Assembly (NCBI RefSeq): GCF_008122205.1
Contig: NZ_PHNJ01000015.1
Location: forward strand, 61,750 to 125,749
Origin: Natronococcus pandeyae
Lineage (GTDB): Archaea > Halobacteriota > Halobacteria > Halobacteriales > Natrialbaceae
Reading direction: 5' to 3'
DNA length: 64,000 bases
Position 1 is the stretch's first letter, and every line of letters begins with the position of its first letter. A model generated the notes under the pieces. It made no database searches. It was not told the origin of the DNA and saw nothing but the letters and a program-made list of their open reading frames with translations. Of this stretch, positions 9,296-17,082 are shown piece by piece. A program made the translations under genes and the position numbers.

Positions 9296-10072
9296 CTACT
9301 TCGACGATCCGAAGACGATGTCCGTCTGGATCGTGTCGGCGTGCTCTCGGACGAGCGAGACGATCTCTCCGCTCTCGACTTCCTCCGCGATCTCAGCCGT
9401 AGGGCCGTAGACAGCGATGGCACCGGACACGTGGTCGTCGGTCGTGATCGCTGCGCCGACCCCCGTACTTCCATCGATCATCTCACTCCGATCTACCGCG
9501 TACCCTTGTGTACGAACGGTCTCCAGTTCGGCGCGGAGTGCCTGCTCGTCGGTTATCGTCTGCTCGGTTCGCCCAGGAAGGCCGTAGCGGTCGATGATCG
9601 ACGATCGTCGTTCAGGGGGCAGTTCTGCCAGGATCGCTTTCCCCGGTGCGTTCGTGTGGAGATGGACGCGACTGAGCGAGAGACGCCCTGTGGCTGGTGC
9701 GTAGTCGTCGTCTCTCCAGTGTGTCGCGAACAGGATTGCCCCCATCCCGTTCTCCTCGACGACCAACTGAACGTGCCCGTTCGACTCCCGTTCGAGGCGT
9801 TTGACCGTTTCGATCCCGTGAACGAACACCTCGTGAGTAGCGCGCGACTCCCGACCGATGTGAAAGTATCGTGTGCTGAGCCGGTACTTCCCGTTCGTTT
9901 TGACGACGTACCCGAGCCGCTCGAGCGTCTGGAGATGATTGTGTATCGTGCTCTTCGGGCGCTCGAGCGCCTCCGAGAGCTCGGTCACTCCCGCTTGCCC
10001 ACGGTCACGAATCGCGTCGATCACTTCGTAGGACCGCTTGACCGAACTGATCGGAACGGAGGGGTCGTTCAT
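9296..10072 (-). CDS. IclR-family transcriptional regulator
   Basis: 258 residues with the two IclR parts: an N-terminal winged helix (about residues 8-70; VTELSEALERPKSTIHNHLQTL is the recognition region) and a C-terminal effector-binding domain containing HTNAPGKAILAELP and GVGAAITTDDHVSGAIAVYGP. IclR proteins are dimers that sense small metabolites, often aromatic or organic acids. The gene is transcribed away from the acyl-CoA ligase at 10316 and toward the one at 7445, so control of one or both ligases is a reasonable inference. Confidence 0.9.
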   Translation of the reverse strand: MNDPSVPISSVKRSYEVIDAIRDRGQAGVTELSEALERPKSTIHNHLQTLERLGYVVKTNGKYRLSTRYFHIGRESRATHEVFVHGIETVKRLERESNGHVQLVVEENGMGAILFATHWRDDDYAPATGRLSLSRVHLHTNAPGKAILAELPPERRSSIIDRYGLPGRTEQTITDEQALRAELETVRTQGYAVDRSEMIDGSTGVGAAITTDDHVSGAIAVYGPTAEIAEEVESGEIVSLVREHADTIQTDIVFGSSK

Positions 10073-10274
10073 ACCCCAGTATGATCGTTCCGCTACTTAG
10101 GTTTGTTCGATAATGTGGTACGAGCCAGGGTGTCTCGGTATTCAGTCAGCTCTCGGCCGCCCGTCTCGACTGAATTCACCGAGCACCGCTCGCAGCGTTG
10201 CTGTGTGGCCGGATCCACAGCGACGATCCGCCATCTCTCGAGTCGAACCCACGAGAGCTGTAACCTATGTAATG

Positions 10275-10288
10275 AAAAATATAATAAC
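10275..10288 (+). promoter_or_regulatory. TATA box of the acyl-CoA ligase
   Basis: AAAAATATAATAAC lies in an otherwise G+C-rich IclR/ligase intergenic region, 28-41 nt before the ATG at 10316. This spacing is as expected for an archaeal promoter with a short or absent leader. Confidence 0.65.
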
Positions 10289-10315
10289 TCCGCTCTGTGT
10301 CTGAACAGAGTGTAC

Positions 10316-11968
10316 ATGCCAGGCGGAACAGACCAGACACTCCGACCGTTTCTGTGGCGCGCAGCCAACCTGTATTCCGATACGGAAATCGTGTCCCGCA
10401 ACCACGACGGAATGCAGCGATACACGTACAGCGAGTACGAGCAACGTACGAGTCAGCTCGCGAACGCACTCGACGAGCACGGCATCGAGGAAGGTGACCG
10501 GGTCGGGACGTTCTGCTGGAACCACTCGCGGCACTTCGAGACGTACTTCGGCGTGCCGTCGATCGGTGCCCAGCTCCACACGATCAATCCGTTGCTCCCC
10601 GACGCACATATCCAGTACATCGTCGACAACGCCGACGATCAGCTGATCTTCGTCGACCACTCGCTCGCGCCGAAGCTCGCGAGCGCGGTAGCCGACGCCG
10701 ACGACGAGTTCGAGGGGGTCGATTTCGTCGTGATGGGAAGCGAGGAATCCGAACACCTCGAGGCGACTCCCTACGAGTCGTTCATCGAAGGCCAGGAGAC
10801 GGAGTACGACTGGCCCGACATCGACGAGGAGCAGCCGGCGGGGATGTGTTACACCTCCGGGACGACCGGCAATCCGAAGGGCGTCGAGTACACCCAGCAG
10901 ATGCTCTGGAGTCACACGATGGCGACCCTGACGCCACAGGGCATTCCGATGGCCGACGACGACGTCGTCATGCCCGTCGTGCCGATGTTCCACGTCAACG
11001 CGTGGGGAATGCCGTTCACGGCGACTGCAGGTGGATCCAAACACGTCTACCCGGGTCCGTCGCCGGAGCCCGAAGACATCGCGAACCTCATCGAAAACGA
11101 GGGCGTCACCATCAGCGCAGGTGTCCCGACCGTCTGGCTCGGGCTGATGGAGTACTGTTCGGAGCACGACGTCGATCTCTCGACGCTCGAGACGGTGATC
11201 GTCGGCGGCTCGGCCGCCCCGAAATCGATGATCGAGTGGTTCGACGACCAGGGCGTCGAGGTCCTCCACGCCTGGGGAATGACCGAGATGTCCCCGATCG
11301 GCTCGGTTTCCCACCTCAAATCCGATCTTCGGGACGCCGACTACGAGACCCAACTCGAGAAGCGCGGCAAGCAGGGGCTGATGGTTCCGGGTCTCGAGTT
11401 CAAGGTGATCGACGAGAACGGCGAGGAGATCGCCTGGGACGGCGAGGAGTTCGGTGAACTGTGGATCCGCGGTCCCTGGGTCACGAAGGAGTACTTCAAG
11501 CGACCCGAAGCCAACGAGGCAGACTTCGAGGACGGGTGGCTCAAGACGGGCGACGTGGTCACCGTCGACGAGGACGGCTACATCCAGATCGTCGATCGCG
11601 AAAAGGACGTGATCAAATCCGGCGGGGAGTGGATCTCCTCGGTCGAACTCGAGAACGCGGTGATGGCTCACGACGACGTCTCCGAAGCGGCCGTCGTCGG
11701 TGTTCCCCACGAGCGGTGGCAGGAGCGACCGGTTGCGTTCGTCGTCCCGGGAGAGGGCGTCGAGAGAGAGACGCTCGTTTCGGAGATCACCGAGATGCTC
11801 AAAGACGACTATCCCAAGTGGTGGCTTCCGGACGAGATCGAGTTCATCGAAGAGGTACCCAAGACCGCGACGGGCAAGTTCTCGAAGAAGGACATCCGCG
11901 AGGAGTACGCCGACCAGTCTCTCGTCGAGGGACAGGTTCCGGAGGATGCCGCACCGGATCAGGACTAA
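10316..11968 (+). CDS. Long-chain fatty-acid--CoA ligase-like enzyme
   Basis: 550 residues from MPGGTDQTLR. Motifs of the acyl-CoA synthetase family: MCYTSGTTGNPKGVEY (P-loop), AWGMTEMSP, DREKDVIKSGGEWIS (hinge) and the catalytic lysine in KTATGKFSKK. Length and the GGEWISS segment fit the medium/long-chain FadD-like branch. It activates a carboxylate with ATP and CoA in the cytoplasm. The TATA box at 10275-10288 fixes the start; the open frame reaches 71 codons further, but that part would lie inside the promoter. Divergent from the IclR gene, hence probably its target. Confidence 0.9.
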   Translation: MPGGTDQTLRPFLWRAANLYSDTEIVSRNHDGMQRYTYSEYEQRTSQLANALDEHGIEEGDRVGTFCWNHSRHFETYFGVPSIGAQLHTINPLLPDAHIQYIVDNADDQLIFVDHSLAPKLASAVADADDEFEGVDFVVMGSEESEHLEATPYESFIEGQETEYDWPDIDEEQPAGMCYTSGTTGNPKGVEYTQQMLWSHTMATLTPQGIPMADDDVVMPVVPMFHVNAWGMPFTATAGGSKHVYPGPSPEPEDIANLIENEGVTISAGVPTVWLGLMEYCSEHDVDLSTLETVIVGGSAAPKSMIEWFDDQGVEVLHAWGMTEMSPIGSVSHLKSDLRDADYETQLEKRGKQGLMVPGLEFKVIDENGEEIAWDGEEFGELWIRGPWVTKEYFKRPEANEADFEDGWLKTGDVVTVDEDGYIQIVDREKDVIKSGGEWISSVELENAVMAHDDVSEAAVVGVPHERWQERPVAFVVPGEGVERETLVSEITEMLKDDYPKWWLPDEIEFIEEVPKTATGKFSKKDIREEYADQSLVEGQVPEDAAPDQD

Positions 11969-12170
11969 GTAGCTTCCCTCCGCTTTTCCCCTGTCTGGAA
12001 CCTGAGCTACTGCACCCGTTGTTCTGACAGCCTCCGAAACGGTGACCGGTACGTTCAGTTCACTGACTCTAACAAGTAAAGCAAAAATAACATGAATAAA
12101 TAAACAAGAAGATAAAATATTAAGTACTACGTTACTGTTTGTGTTACTGTGTTCCACGGTAGTACTCACC

Positions 12171-13376
12171 ATGTCAGGAGATAGTCCCAACTCCGTCTCG
12201 AGACGAACAGTCATGCAGGGTCTGGGCGGTCTGGCCGCCGTATCGATGTCGGGCGCCACGGTCGCAGAGGCAGAGGAGGCACTCACCGAAGAGCTTCCGA
12301 CGGACCCACACACCCGCGACACCTATCGGGCCATCGTCGACGCGATCATCCCCGAAACGCCACACCTGGAGGACGAACTCGGCCCGGAGCACGTTCCGGG
12401 CGGACTCGAGGTCGAACTCGAGAAGTTCCTCATCTGGGACTTCAACCACTTCCACGAGATTCGCCTCGAGACCCTGGCCAACACCGGCGAGATCGATCCG
12501 GTGACCGACGAAGCACCCTCGCCGGATCAGCTGGAACTGAATCTCGTTCCGGGCGAGGAGGATTCCGACCTCGATGCACTACTGGAGGTCGACGGTATCG
12601 ACACCGACGTCCTCGACGCGGTGATCGACGACCTCAACGACCTACTCGCGACCCTCAGCGGCGGGCTCCTCAGCCCGTCCGACGAGATCACCAGAGAGGA
12701 CGTCGAGGAGACCCTCGACTTCGGCACGGTCGAGGCGCTCGAGGTCACGATCGCCGACGCACTCGACGAGGACGAAACCGGGCCGGTCGATTTCGACGTG
12801 TTCGTCGAGACGGCCAACGAAACCAGTAACACGGTCATCCAGAACTATCCGTACGCCGAACTGTTCCCGATCGTCTTCGACATCGCCGCCACGGAGTTCA
12901 TCCTTCTCGGCAAAAACGAGGACGCGGTCGAGCGCGGTAACGAGGAGTTCCCCGGTGGCGGGACGTTCGTCCAGCTTTCACGCGAAGATCGCCTGCGCTG
13001 TCTCTGGACTATCATCGACGGCGGTGCGATCGACCGCCTCGACGGGCTCCTCGAGCCGATCGTCACCGACGTCGGCATCCTCAAATTCGTCGTGATGGCC
13101 GTCAACGGGCTCCACGGCTTCGGCTACTACACGGAGTGGTCGGGCTACGAGGACACCAAGACGGCCACGCCGACGGATCGAGCGCTGAACGTGCCGCCGA
13201 GCGAGGTCCAGAGTCGCCAACAGACCGAGTATCCTGGCCCGCAGCCGGGTCACGCGGCCGACTGGCGACACGCCGTTCCCGGCGGGTTCGACGACCCCGA
13301 AGCGGACGATCTGGATCTCGACAGTGATCTCAAAGGCGACGACGTTCTCGAGGGTATCGGAGGTGATACGCCGTGA
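12171..13376 (+). CDS. Tat-exported gluconate 2-dehydrogenase subunit 3-like protein
   Basis: 401 residues with an N-terminal Tat signal (SRRTVMQGLGGLAAVSMSGA). After it comes a domain with TYRAIVDAIIPETPH, as in gluconate 2-dehydrogenase subunit 3, an accessory subunit that escorts the FAD subunit through the Tat pathway. It is longer than bacterial members because of an acidic central insertion (about residues 110-190). The stop overlaps the GTG of the GMC oxidoreductase by 4 nt, so they are translationally coupled and probably form one membrane-external complex. AAGATAAAATATTAAG at 12109-12124 is a likely TATA region. Confidence 0.8.
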   Translation: MSGDSPNSVSRRTVMQGLGGLAAVSMSGATVAEAEEALTEELPTDPHTRDTYRAIVDAIIPETPHLEDELGPEHVPGGLEVELEKFLIWDFNHFHEIRLETLANTGEIDPVTDEAPSPDQLELNLVPGEEDSDLDALLEVDGIDTDVLDAVIDDLNDLLATLSGGLLSPSDEITREDVEETLDFGTVEALEVTIADALDEDETGPVDFDVFVETANETSNTVIQNYPYAELFPIVFDIAATEFILLGKNEDAVERGNEEFPGGGTFVQLSREDRLRCLWTIIDGGAIDRLDGLLEPIVTDVGILKFVVMAVNGLHGFGYYTEWSGYEDTKTATPTDRALNVPPSEVQSRQQTEYPGPQPGHAADWRHAVPGGFDDPEADDLDLDSDLKGDDVLEGIGGDTP

Positions 13377-15106
13377 ACGATCCGGACGTCGTCATCATCG
13401 GTGCCGGTGCGGACGGCCCGGCGACTGCCTCACGGCTCGCACGCCGACACGGCCTCGACGTGCTCATCCTCGAGGGCGGCGCGTGGCACGGCAACGAGAA
13501 GTGGCCGAAACCACACGCGGACGCCGGCGGGACGGTAAGTACCGATCCGGACGATCTCGACGGGAAGCTGCTCGACGAGCATTTCACCGTCAAGGAGGCC
13601 GGCGCGAACGATCCCACGTTCGGCTACCTTCGGGTCGGCCCCGCCGATCACTCCCGGGCCCCGTGGTTCCGGAACATCCCGCAGAACGCGTTCCTCTGGC
13701 AGGTGTCGGCCGTCGGCGGGACGACGACGCACTACTTCGGGAACAACCCTCGAGGGTATCCGTACGCCTTCGACGAACAGCCACACTGGCCGATCGATTA
13801 CGAAGAACTCGTTCCGTACTACCAGCTCAACGAAGCGGTGACGAGCACCCAGCAGGCGCCGATGACCAACAAGGAGGAGGTGTTCATCGAGGGCGCCACG
13901 GAAGCGGGATACGACCGTCTCGACACGCTGAACGTGACCGAGACCGGCTGGCGGCCGCAGCCGAACGCGGTCGAGGACCCACCGGACGAACTCAACTCGA
14001 ATTTCGACGGCTCGTTCAGCTGGGACGACGGGTTCCGCGGTGATGCACTCGCCGCGGACCACTTCCAGGGCGGACCGACGCCGGAAGACGCGCCGGTTCG
14101 AGAGAAAGCGCGGAAATCCAGCAACGTCAGCTGGGTTCCGCGGGCACTGGATACGAACACGGACGAAACCGTCGGCAACGTCGCCATCCGACCGAACGCC
14201 TACGTCACGGACATCAAAACCGACGAAGGTGCCGGCAACCTCGAGGCGACCGGGGTCGAGTTCCGAGACACCTGGTCCGGTTCGACCGTGACCGTCGAGG
14301 CGGACGTCACCGTCCTCGCAGCGGGCTGTATCGAGTCGCCGCGGCTCTGGCTCAACTCCGGTCTGCCGGACGACGGCTGGGTCGGCAAGGGGCTCACGAC
14401 ACACTGGTTCGACTGGATCGTCGGCGTCTACCCGGACGACGCGGTCGAAGACATCAACGGCGAGCCGAACATGGATCCGTTCGTCGGGCACAACTCCGCG
14501 GTGCGATTCGACAAACCCGGCGTCGGCGGCATGGAGGACATCGGGATGTCGCCCGGCCTCGTTTCCTTCGCCAACTACCTGTTCAGTCAGGCGGGGTACA
14601 GCTTCGACGTCGAGGTCGACCCCGACGAGCCGTGGGATAGTCGCGGCTACGTGGTTGGCGAGGAACTCAAACGCCGGATGGCGGACTATCGCAACACCAA
14701 GGCACTGCTCATCTTGACCGACGACCTGCCACGGCAGGACAACGGCGTCTCGCTGGACGATACGTTCGCCGACGAACACGGTGCGGTTCCCGAACTCAAG
14801 TGGGAGCCACACCCGGACGACGACGCGAAGCGTGACGAACTTTCGCGGATCGCTGCGCGCATTCATAAGGAGGCCGGTGCAGAGCACGTCCACCGGTGTG
14901 ACTGGCCGCCGTTGTTCCTCCACATGCAGTCGTCGATGCGGATGGGCAAAGTCGTCGACGAGAACGCCGAAGCCTACAACGTCGACCGACTGTTCGTCGG
15001 CGACCACTCCGCGTTAGCCAACGGCATCGGTGGACCGAATCCAACCAACAGCGGACAAGCACTCGCCCTACGAACGGCAGATCGAATCGGAGAGCTGTAC
15101 TTCTGA
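13373..15106 (+). CDS. GMC-family FAD oxidoreductase (GTG start)
   Basis: 577 residues. The N-terminal FAD motif VVIIGAGADGPATASRLA and the C-terminal GMC domain (HMQSSMRMG at about 517-525; GGPNPTNSGQALALRTADRI, with Asn near 556) place it with gluconate/fructose dehydrogenase large subunits. It oxidises an alcohol or sugar, passing electrons to an acceptor. The usual H-x-x-G-T-x-R-M-G is here HMQSSMRMG, a Gly-Thr to Ser-Ser change. No cytochrome c subunit is nearby, so the electron acceptor is unknown. It lacks its own signal and would be co-exported with the Tat partner at 12171. Confidence 0.88.
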   Translation: MNDPDVVIIGAGADGPATASRLARRHGLDVLILEGGAWHGNEKWPKPHADAGGTVSTDPDDLDGKLLDEHFTVKEAGANDPTFGYLRVGPADHSRAPWFRNIPQNAFLWQVSAVGGTTTHYFGNNPRGYPYAFDEQPHWPIDYEELVPYYQLNEAVTSTQQAPMTNKEEVFIEGATEAGYDRLDTLNVTETGWRPQPNAVEDPPDELNSNFDGSFSWDDGFRGDALAADHFQGGPTPEDAPVREKARKSSNVSWVPRALDTNTDETVGNVAIRPNAYVTDIKTDEGAGNLEATGVEFRDTWSGSTVTVEADVTVLAAGCIESPRLWLNSGLPDDGWVGKGLTTHWFDWIVGVYPDDAVEDINGEPNMDPFVGHNSAVRFDKPGVGGMEDIGMSPGLVSFANYLFSQAGYSFDVEVDPDEPWDSRGYVVGEELKRRMADYRNTKALLILTDDLPRQDNGVSLDDTFADEHGAVPELKWEPHPDDDAKRDELSRIAARIHKEAGAEHVHRCDWPPLFLHMQSSMRMGKVVDENAEAYNVDRLFVGDHSALANGIGGPNPTNSGQALALRTADRIGELYF

Positions 15107-16171
15107 GGCGGACACCATTTCCTGGCGAAACGACACCAGGAACACGCCACCCCGTTTCGGATTTCGATTCGTATCTTGTTTCCAGCGCTCAGAACGGAAT
15201 CTCGACGACCGAGATTTGCCACTCTCGTCTCGAACGGAGCCTGACATCGGTAGTCGTGGTTAGCGAAGCGGATCCAACCGCGTGCAGCGAGAACGGACAC
15301 TTGCCCTGTCCACAGTATTCAGCTCACGACCGCAGAGTTGTTCCTTTCAAATACTGTTCGATAGACCGAGAGATTCGGCAACAGACGTTCGCGAAAGTCA
15401 AATCGCGCCATCCACCTGCGATCCACGGCCGCAGACGGGAGACGGCGTCGAACTGCGTCACGCTCGACGAGAGGATCCGGTTCCACGACCGGTGTGCAGT
15501 GGATGGTACTTCAGAGGAACACCGGTCTGAAGCGTTCAATCCCGGTAGAATCTGGTTTCAGCAGGCAAGGTCGTTTCGAGCCGTTTGGATTGCACGGACC
15601 GGTCTTGTGCCGAGGTTGATCCAGGGATCGCTAAACTGACCCTTCTCAGTCACCCAAACGTAAAAGTCCATTTTTGTCTCGTTTCCCGGGAACGATAGCG
15701 ACGGTACTGCCGTGTTCCCCGTTGCTGCCGTACAAGGACCCGATTCGACATCACAGCACTACCGACTCTGCCGCTTCGCCACCGTCCTCGGAGATCGAAT
15801 CGTCACCGATACCTATTCGATCGGATACGATGGCATACGTGTTTCTTTGTAAATCCATTTCGACGTCTTGCTCTCGCCGCGTCATACTACACGGGAAACT
15901 ATTCGCTCCGACGAGGAACGACACTCACGAGAGAAGCACACTCTTCGGTTACAGTAGTATGGGCGTAAATCCCGTCTCGAAAATCTGCCAGCCAACACGG
16001 ACTGATAGCGTTGGTCGTATCGTCTCGTCGAATTCCTGCCGACGTTGCTTACCCGGGACTGCTGTGTCGCCGGAACGGCGCGGTCATCAGCACCGATCGC
16101 ATCTCGAAAAGTTAGAACGTGTCTGGTCGCGCTTCACCCCAAACTGTGAGGGGGTTCGTTTCGGCAAGTAC
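15107..16171. other. Largely gene-free stretch
   Basis: 1,065 nt. Frames on both strands are Ser/Arg/Cys-rich and unlike the neighbours. The only candidate is a 44-residue acidic frame at 15751-15885 on the minus strand, listed separately. Confidence 0.4.
15751..15885 (-). CDS. Possible small acidic protein
   Basis: A 44-codon frame, MTRREQDVEM..., ending ...EAAESVVL. The second half is strongly acidic, as in haloarchaeal proteins. No family is recognised. GCGAATAGTTTCCC about 20-30 nt upstream is a weak TATA candidate. It could be a chance frame. Confidence 0.28.
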   Translation of the reverse strand: MTRREQDVEMDLQRNTYAIVSDRIGIGDDSISEDGGEAAESVVL

Positions 16172-16905
16172 TCACATCACGACTGATCGTGGATCGATCG
16201 AGGCGGACGGAATCTGAAAGCGTAGTTGGAATCTCCGGACTTCGTGTCGTCCACTCCAGTTACGTTCCACGATGATCGCCTCATGGGGGCACGAGATACC
16301 GAGTGTCCGTGGGCGGAACTCGATCGACGAGACTGTTGACAGCCACTTATTTACAAATGTATGTCCGTAATACGCCACCGCACGACCGCAGCCGGTCGTC
16401 AGTTTCAAAATAGCTACGCTCGAGAATATACTGGATTCGATCACAAATTCCAGCAGATACCACAGTCCGCCCAAAACCCCATTCTGTGGCCGTTTAGAAC
16501 CGAATTCGTCGAAGCCATTACCATCAAAGAAGAGTAGTGAAGATGGTCTTCTAACCAGTATAGTAATACCAGCATTTTGTTTGTTACTTCCGTTCCAATC
16601 AAATTCCTGAATGTTTGTCGTAGCGCCTGTTGCTTGTTTGTGATTCGATACAGTGTGTATATACAAGCCAGAATAGTTTGATAAACTATATGATGTGTAT
16701 GTCGCTGTCGAACGCATGGTCACGTCGATGCCATAGCTCTCAGTCGAATCAGGATCGTCGAACGCCCACCCAGTTGCACCCCAAACCCCTCGTCGGGCGT
16801 CCCAACTCTCGGTAACGACGCTCCGCTCGCCCGGGAGAGAATCGATTTTTTGGTGGACGAGAACGTTCTCGTTCCATCGTGCGTGAACGGTAACAAGGGT
16901 CCACT
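16172..16905 (-). pseudogene. Unidentified coding remnant, AT-rich
   Basis: The minus-strand frame is open from about 16905 to 16172 (about 240 codons). Its first 130 codons look protein-like, with stretches such as VHARWNENVLVHQKI, RSVVTESWDARRG and WGATGWAFDD, then a Thr/Ser/Tyr-rich part (SYSLSNYSGLYIHTV). There is no start codon until residue ~60 and the remainder is unlike a haloarchaeal protein. G+C is visibly lower than in neighbours. I cannot name the family; it may be the remains of a surface or viral structural gene. Confidence 0.3.
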
Positions 16906-16908
16906 TTC

Positions 16909-16926
16909 ACCATAATATTAATAAAC
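16909..16926 (+). promoter_or_regulatory. AT-rich promoter candidate upstream of the GH81 gene
   Basis: CCATAATATTAATAAAC is the strongest TATA-like sequence upstream of the glucanase. It lies about 160 nt before the chosen ATG, which implies a leader. A weaker AAGATACAC nearer the start (17067-17075) would give a leaderless message. Confidence 0.35.
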
Positions 16927-17082
16927 AATGGTGGTGAACGAACTGCGTGTCACGTTACCGCTTGACGAGCTAGTCGGTATAGCCGCGTGAATCACGCCTC
17001 GGAACCGGATACCTTCGAGTACCGGCACGGGGGCGATTCCAGACCACTCGCCACCCGGTGCGTGACAAGATACACTCGAGAC

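Noticed and set aside
10265..12322. 685-codon minus-strand frame opposite the acyl-CoA ligase
   Set aside because: Antisense shadow; the + strand carries all ligase motifs and a TATA box.
13430..15007. 525-codon minus-strand frame opposite the GMC oxidoreductase
   Set aside because: Shadow frame; the + strand has the FAD and GMC motifs.
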